From contig NZ_FOVZ01000002.1 in the NCBI RefSeq assembly GCF_900115295.1, positions 1,116,001-1,180,000 on the forward strand: a stretch of DNA of 64,000 nt, given 5' to 3'. This DNA is from Sphingomonas sp. OK281 (GTDB lineage Bacteria; Pseudomonadota; Alphaproteobacteria; Sphingomonadales; Sphingomonadaceae). Shown piece by piece: positions 61,924-64,000 of the stretch (position 1 is its first letter; each line of letters begins with the position of its first letter). Made by a program: the position numbers and the translations under genes. Under the pieces are notes generated by a model, which was given only the letters and a program-made list of their open reading frames with translations, ran no database searches and was not told the origin of the DNA.

Positions 61924-63321
61924 CTAAAAAGCATTGCGGTGAAGCAGCACCCGGAAGGTCAGCACGGTAATCTTGAGATCCCGCCAGATCGACCAGTTTT
62001 CGAGATATTCGAGATCGGCCTGTAGCCGGTTTTCCAAGTCGGCCTCGACCAACGTGGCACCACGGTATCCACGCACCTGTGCCAAGCCTGTCAGACCGGG
62101 CTTGGCGGCATGCCGGTGCCAATATCGTTGATCAACTTCCCAAAAAAGCTTGTCTGCTGCCCGTGAGCCCAGCGCATGCGGTCGCGGACCGACAATGCTC
62201 ATATCGCCCGCCAAGACGTTTAGTATCTGGGGCAATTCGTCGATGCTGGTCTTCCGGATGAAGCGACCAATGCGCGTAACGCGGTCGTCCTCGCGGCCCG
62301 TCGAGCGATGACCTGCACCATCGCTGCTGTCCACATACATACTACGGAACTTCTTCATTCGGAACATCTGGTTGCTCCGACCGATCCGGGTCTGCGTGAA
62401 AAATATTGGGCCCACCGAATCGCGTTTGATCAGAAGGGCGATAATGATGAACAGCGGTAGCAGGATAAAAAGCGCGGCGCTGGCCAAGACGATATCGAAG
62501 GCACGTTTGACCGAACGGTCAACCAATCCCAGTGGACCGTTGGCAATGATCAGCGTCGGTATGTCGCCATAGCTCGCAATGCCAAGCGGCGCGAGCGTGT
62601 CGAACTCGGGGATGAATATCTCGCCCTGGATATTGGCGCCTTTCAGGGCGTGAGCCCAGGCGATGCGGCGATCTGCGGTGCATGCCACGATAACCCGGTC
62701 CGCATGCGCAAGCGATGTTGCCAGCCGATCGTACATGACTGGGTCGTGGCTTTCCGGATCGAACCTTCCATCCACCGGCATAATGACGGAAAAGCTGGCA
62801 TCGGGTATGGGGGCATCGCCGTCGCGCAGTAGCACTACGCTAAAGGGTGATCCACCGATGATCTTCTCGAGGTGTCGTGTAAAGAGATAGCGCCCCATTG
62901 AAAGCGTCATGATCGCAAGAACGGCCCCCAACGATACGACCAACCGCGGAAAGGTATCTGTGGTTTTCAAGGCGAATGCGGCGAAGATCGCGACACTGAG
63001 CGCGAATAGGAACGCGTGCAGGCCCTTGGCGATTGCACGAAACGGGTCCTGACTGCTGGCTGCGGTATAGGCATGTACATTGGCCGCCGCGATCACATAG
63101 GTCGGCAAGATGACGGCGAGAACAAAAGTCCAGTTCGATGTGCCAAGAAAGCTATCGCGGACGAGGGCGGCAAGCGCGAAGCTGAGGACGATGCAGGCGA
63201 TATCGAGCGCCAGCAGGCCTAGTACCATACGCATCCGAAGCGTTGTCGCACGGGGTCGCCAAGCCTTGCGTACCAGGGACGGCGCCGTGCCAGGCGTCCC
63301 TTGCGAGCGTTCGATACTCAA
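61924..63321 (-). CDS. Polyprenyl glycosylphosphotransferase (initiating sugar transferase)
   Basis: A 465-residue protein of the WbaP/WcaJ family. The N-terminal half has about five membrane helices ([19 protein letters not shown]) and a Rossmann-like domain. The conserved C-terminal catalytic domain starts [20 protein letters not shown]. It has [65 protein letters not shown] and [16 protein letters not shown], all signatures of enzymes that move hexose-1-phosphate to undecaprenyl phosphate. It starts the repeat unit. Glucose or galactose is the usual substrate. It lies some 20-30 kb from wzx and wzy but in the same locus. Confidence 0.93.
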   Translation of the reverse strand: MSIERSQGTPGTAPSLVRKAWRPRATTLRMRMVLGLLALDIACIVLSFALAALVRDSFLGTSNWTFVLAVILPTYVIAAANVHAYTAASSQDPFRAIAKGLHAFLFALSVAIFAAFALKTTDTFPRLVVSLGAVLAIMTLSMGRYLFTRHLEKIIGGSPFSVVLLRDGDAPIPDASFSVIMPVDGRFDPESHDPVMYDRLATSLAHADRVIVACTADRRIAWAHALKGANIQGEIFIPEFDTLAPLGIASYGDIPTLIIANGPLGLVDRSVKRAFDIVLASAALFILLPLFIIIALLIKRDSVGPIFFTQTRIGRSNQMFRMKKFRSMYVDSSDGAGHRSTGREDDRVTRIGRFIRKTSIDELPQILNVLAGDMSIVGPRPHALGSRAADKLFWEVDQRYWHRHAAKPGLTGLAQVRGYRGATLVEADLENRLQADLEYLENWSIWRDLKITVLTFRVLLHRNAF

Positions 63322-63668
63322 CCGATCCCACCTTTAAATCTGTTGGCCGCCGGAATACGACCCGGTCGGCTGCCGCAGTCGCACTAGACCAACTTTGGAA
63401 TGATTAGAACAGCTTTGCGTGGTGTACTGCCCCGGCTGCGATGCGCCGTGTAGGATTGTACGTATCGGCGACGACCGGAGGCGGAACTGACATACTCCTT
63501 CGTCTGCGCACGTGAGCTAGCTGGTCCGGGGGGCTCTTGCCGATCCCGGCGATCACGGGCGATCCATCTCGACGGGACAAACGGCTGCTGACCGTAGACA
63601 ACGTATCTCGCGGCGCGGATCGCCCCGGAAACCATCGGCCAATAGCGATTGGGATCTCTGGCGCATTA
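63322..63668. other. Intergenic stretch with no recognised gene
   Basis: About 350 bp upstream of the initiating transferase gene, likely holding its promoter. The short frames present are arginine/serine-rich and have no support. Confidence 0.45.
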
Positions 63669-64000
63669 TCACCAAGAGCGTGTCGCGAGCCCGTGATATT
63701 CGCGATACCAGTTCACGAAAAGCGGCACTCCGTCGACGATGCTTGTGCGCGGTTCATACCCAAGATCGCGCTGGATCGCACCGATATCGGCAAAGGTGTC
63801 GCGCACGTCGCCGGGCTGCATCGGCAGCATCCGGCGCTCGGCGGGGCGTCCGCACGCCTGTTCAATAAGCGCAATCATCTCACCGAGATCCTCCGAGCGG
63901 TTGTTGCCGATATTGTAGATCCGGTGCGGACTAATGCTGCCGCCCGCTTTGACTACGCCGTCGTCGGCCGGAGGATTGTCGAGACAGGCGACGACGCCGG
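63669..64000 (-). CDS. NAD-dependent sugar epimerase, C-terminal part (start off the window)
   Basis: The minus-strand frame is open from the right edge to the stop at 63669, about 110 residues. RIYNIGNNRSEDLGEMIALI, MLPMQPGDVRDTFADIGAIQ, LGYEPRTSIVDGVPLFVNWY and REYHG are the standard C terminus of UDP-glucuronate 4-epimerase-like (CapI-type) enzymes. Such enzymes make UDP-galacturonate for surface polymers. The Rossmann domain is beyond the edge, so the exact specificity is open. Confidence 0.85.
   Translation of the reverse strand, partial: GVVACLDNPPADDGVVKAGGSISPHRIYNIGNNRSEDLGEMIALIEQACGRPAERRMLPMQPGDVRDTFADIGAIQRDLGYEPRTSIVDGVPLFVNWYREYHGLATRSW

Noticed and set aside
61695..61934. 79-residue minus-strand frame just after the initiating transferase
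   Set aside because: Overlaps the transferase end, has no ribosome site and no recognisable content; the 280-bp gap holds nothing else.
1..64000. tRNA, rRNA, riboswitch, phage or replication-origin features
   Set aside because: Nothing with the needed conserved sequence or structure was seen by eye; a covariance-model scan was not possible.

Overview
This window looks like a chromosomal segment of a high-GC alphaproteobacterium, most likely a sphingomonad. The evidence is a TonB-dependent receptor, RTX proteins ending in DUF4214 modules, small secreted proteins of a type I associate with sphingomonads, a short REP-like element of sphingomonad type, and a large Wzx/Wzy-dependent exopolysaccharide locus. 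The organism call is inference; no rRNA, tRNA or CRISPR array was seen.

Layout. Positions 1-1662 hold the C-terminal part of a TonB-dependent receptor. From 1.7 to 17.5 kb lies an accessory, partly decaying region. It contains a frameshifted IS2-group element (1811-3138) with a REP-like insertion in its catalytic region, a secreted-protein gene broken by one amber codon (3745-4314), small secreted or hydrophilic proteins, a short BLUF photoreceptor (6849-7256), a umuC remnant, a 1208-residue RTX/Calx-beta/DUF4214 protein (9266-12889), and an IS66 element (13690-16252, 8-bp target duplication) nested inside an older IS3-family remnant.

From 17.5 kb to the right edge is an exopolysaccharide and secretion island. 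A rightward operon (17572-23426) encodes an acylating acetaldehyde dehydrogenase, a 4-hydroxy-2-oxovalerate aldolase, an SDR reductase, a TPP-dependent acetolactate synthase-like enzyme and a second SDR enzyme. A leftward operon (32523-25741) encodes the full CDP-3,6-dideoxy-4-ketohexose pathway (rfbI, rfbF, rfbG, rfbH) plus a flippase and a glycosyltransferase. Taken together these predict a two-branch synthesis. The aldolase pair would make 4-hydroxy-2-oxovalerate, the TPP enzyme would decarboxylate it and add a C4 acyl unit to C-4 of the CDP-ketosugar, and a reductase would finish a ten-carbon branched sugar of the erwiniose type. This is the most interesting inference in the window.

Positions 32.8-44.4 kb carry a glycosyltransferase, a beta-helix protein, an O-antigen ligase-like protein, a Wza/GumB lipoprotein, a Wzc tyrosine kinase, an unknown exported protein, a Wzy-like polymerase and another glycosyltransferase. 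Positions 44.7-55.7 kb carry a complete type I secretion system (HlyD, ABC, TolC) downstream of its likely substrate, a 2008-residue M10 metalloprotease. The same C-terminal DUF4214 module also ends the RTX protein at 9.3 kb, so both are probably exported by this one system. The right end (56-64 kb) has gmd and rmd for GDP-D-rhamnose, a glycosyltransferase, an acyltransferase, the initiating polyprenyl glycosylphosphotransferase and a truncated sugar epimerase.
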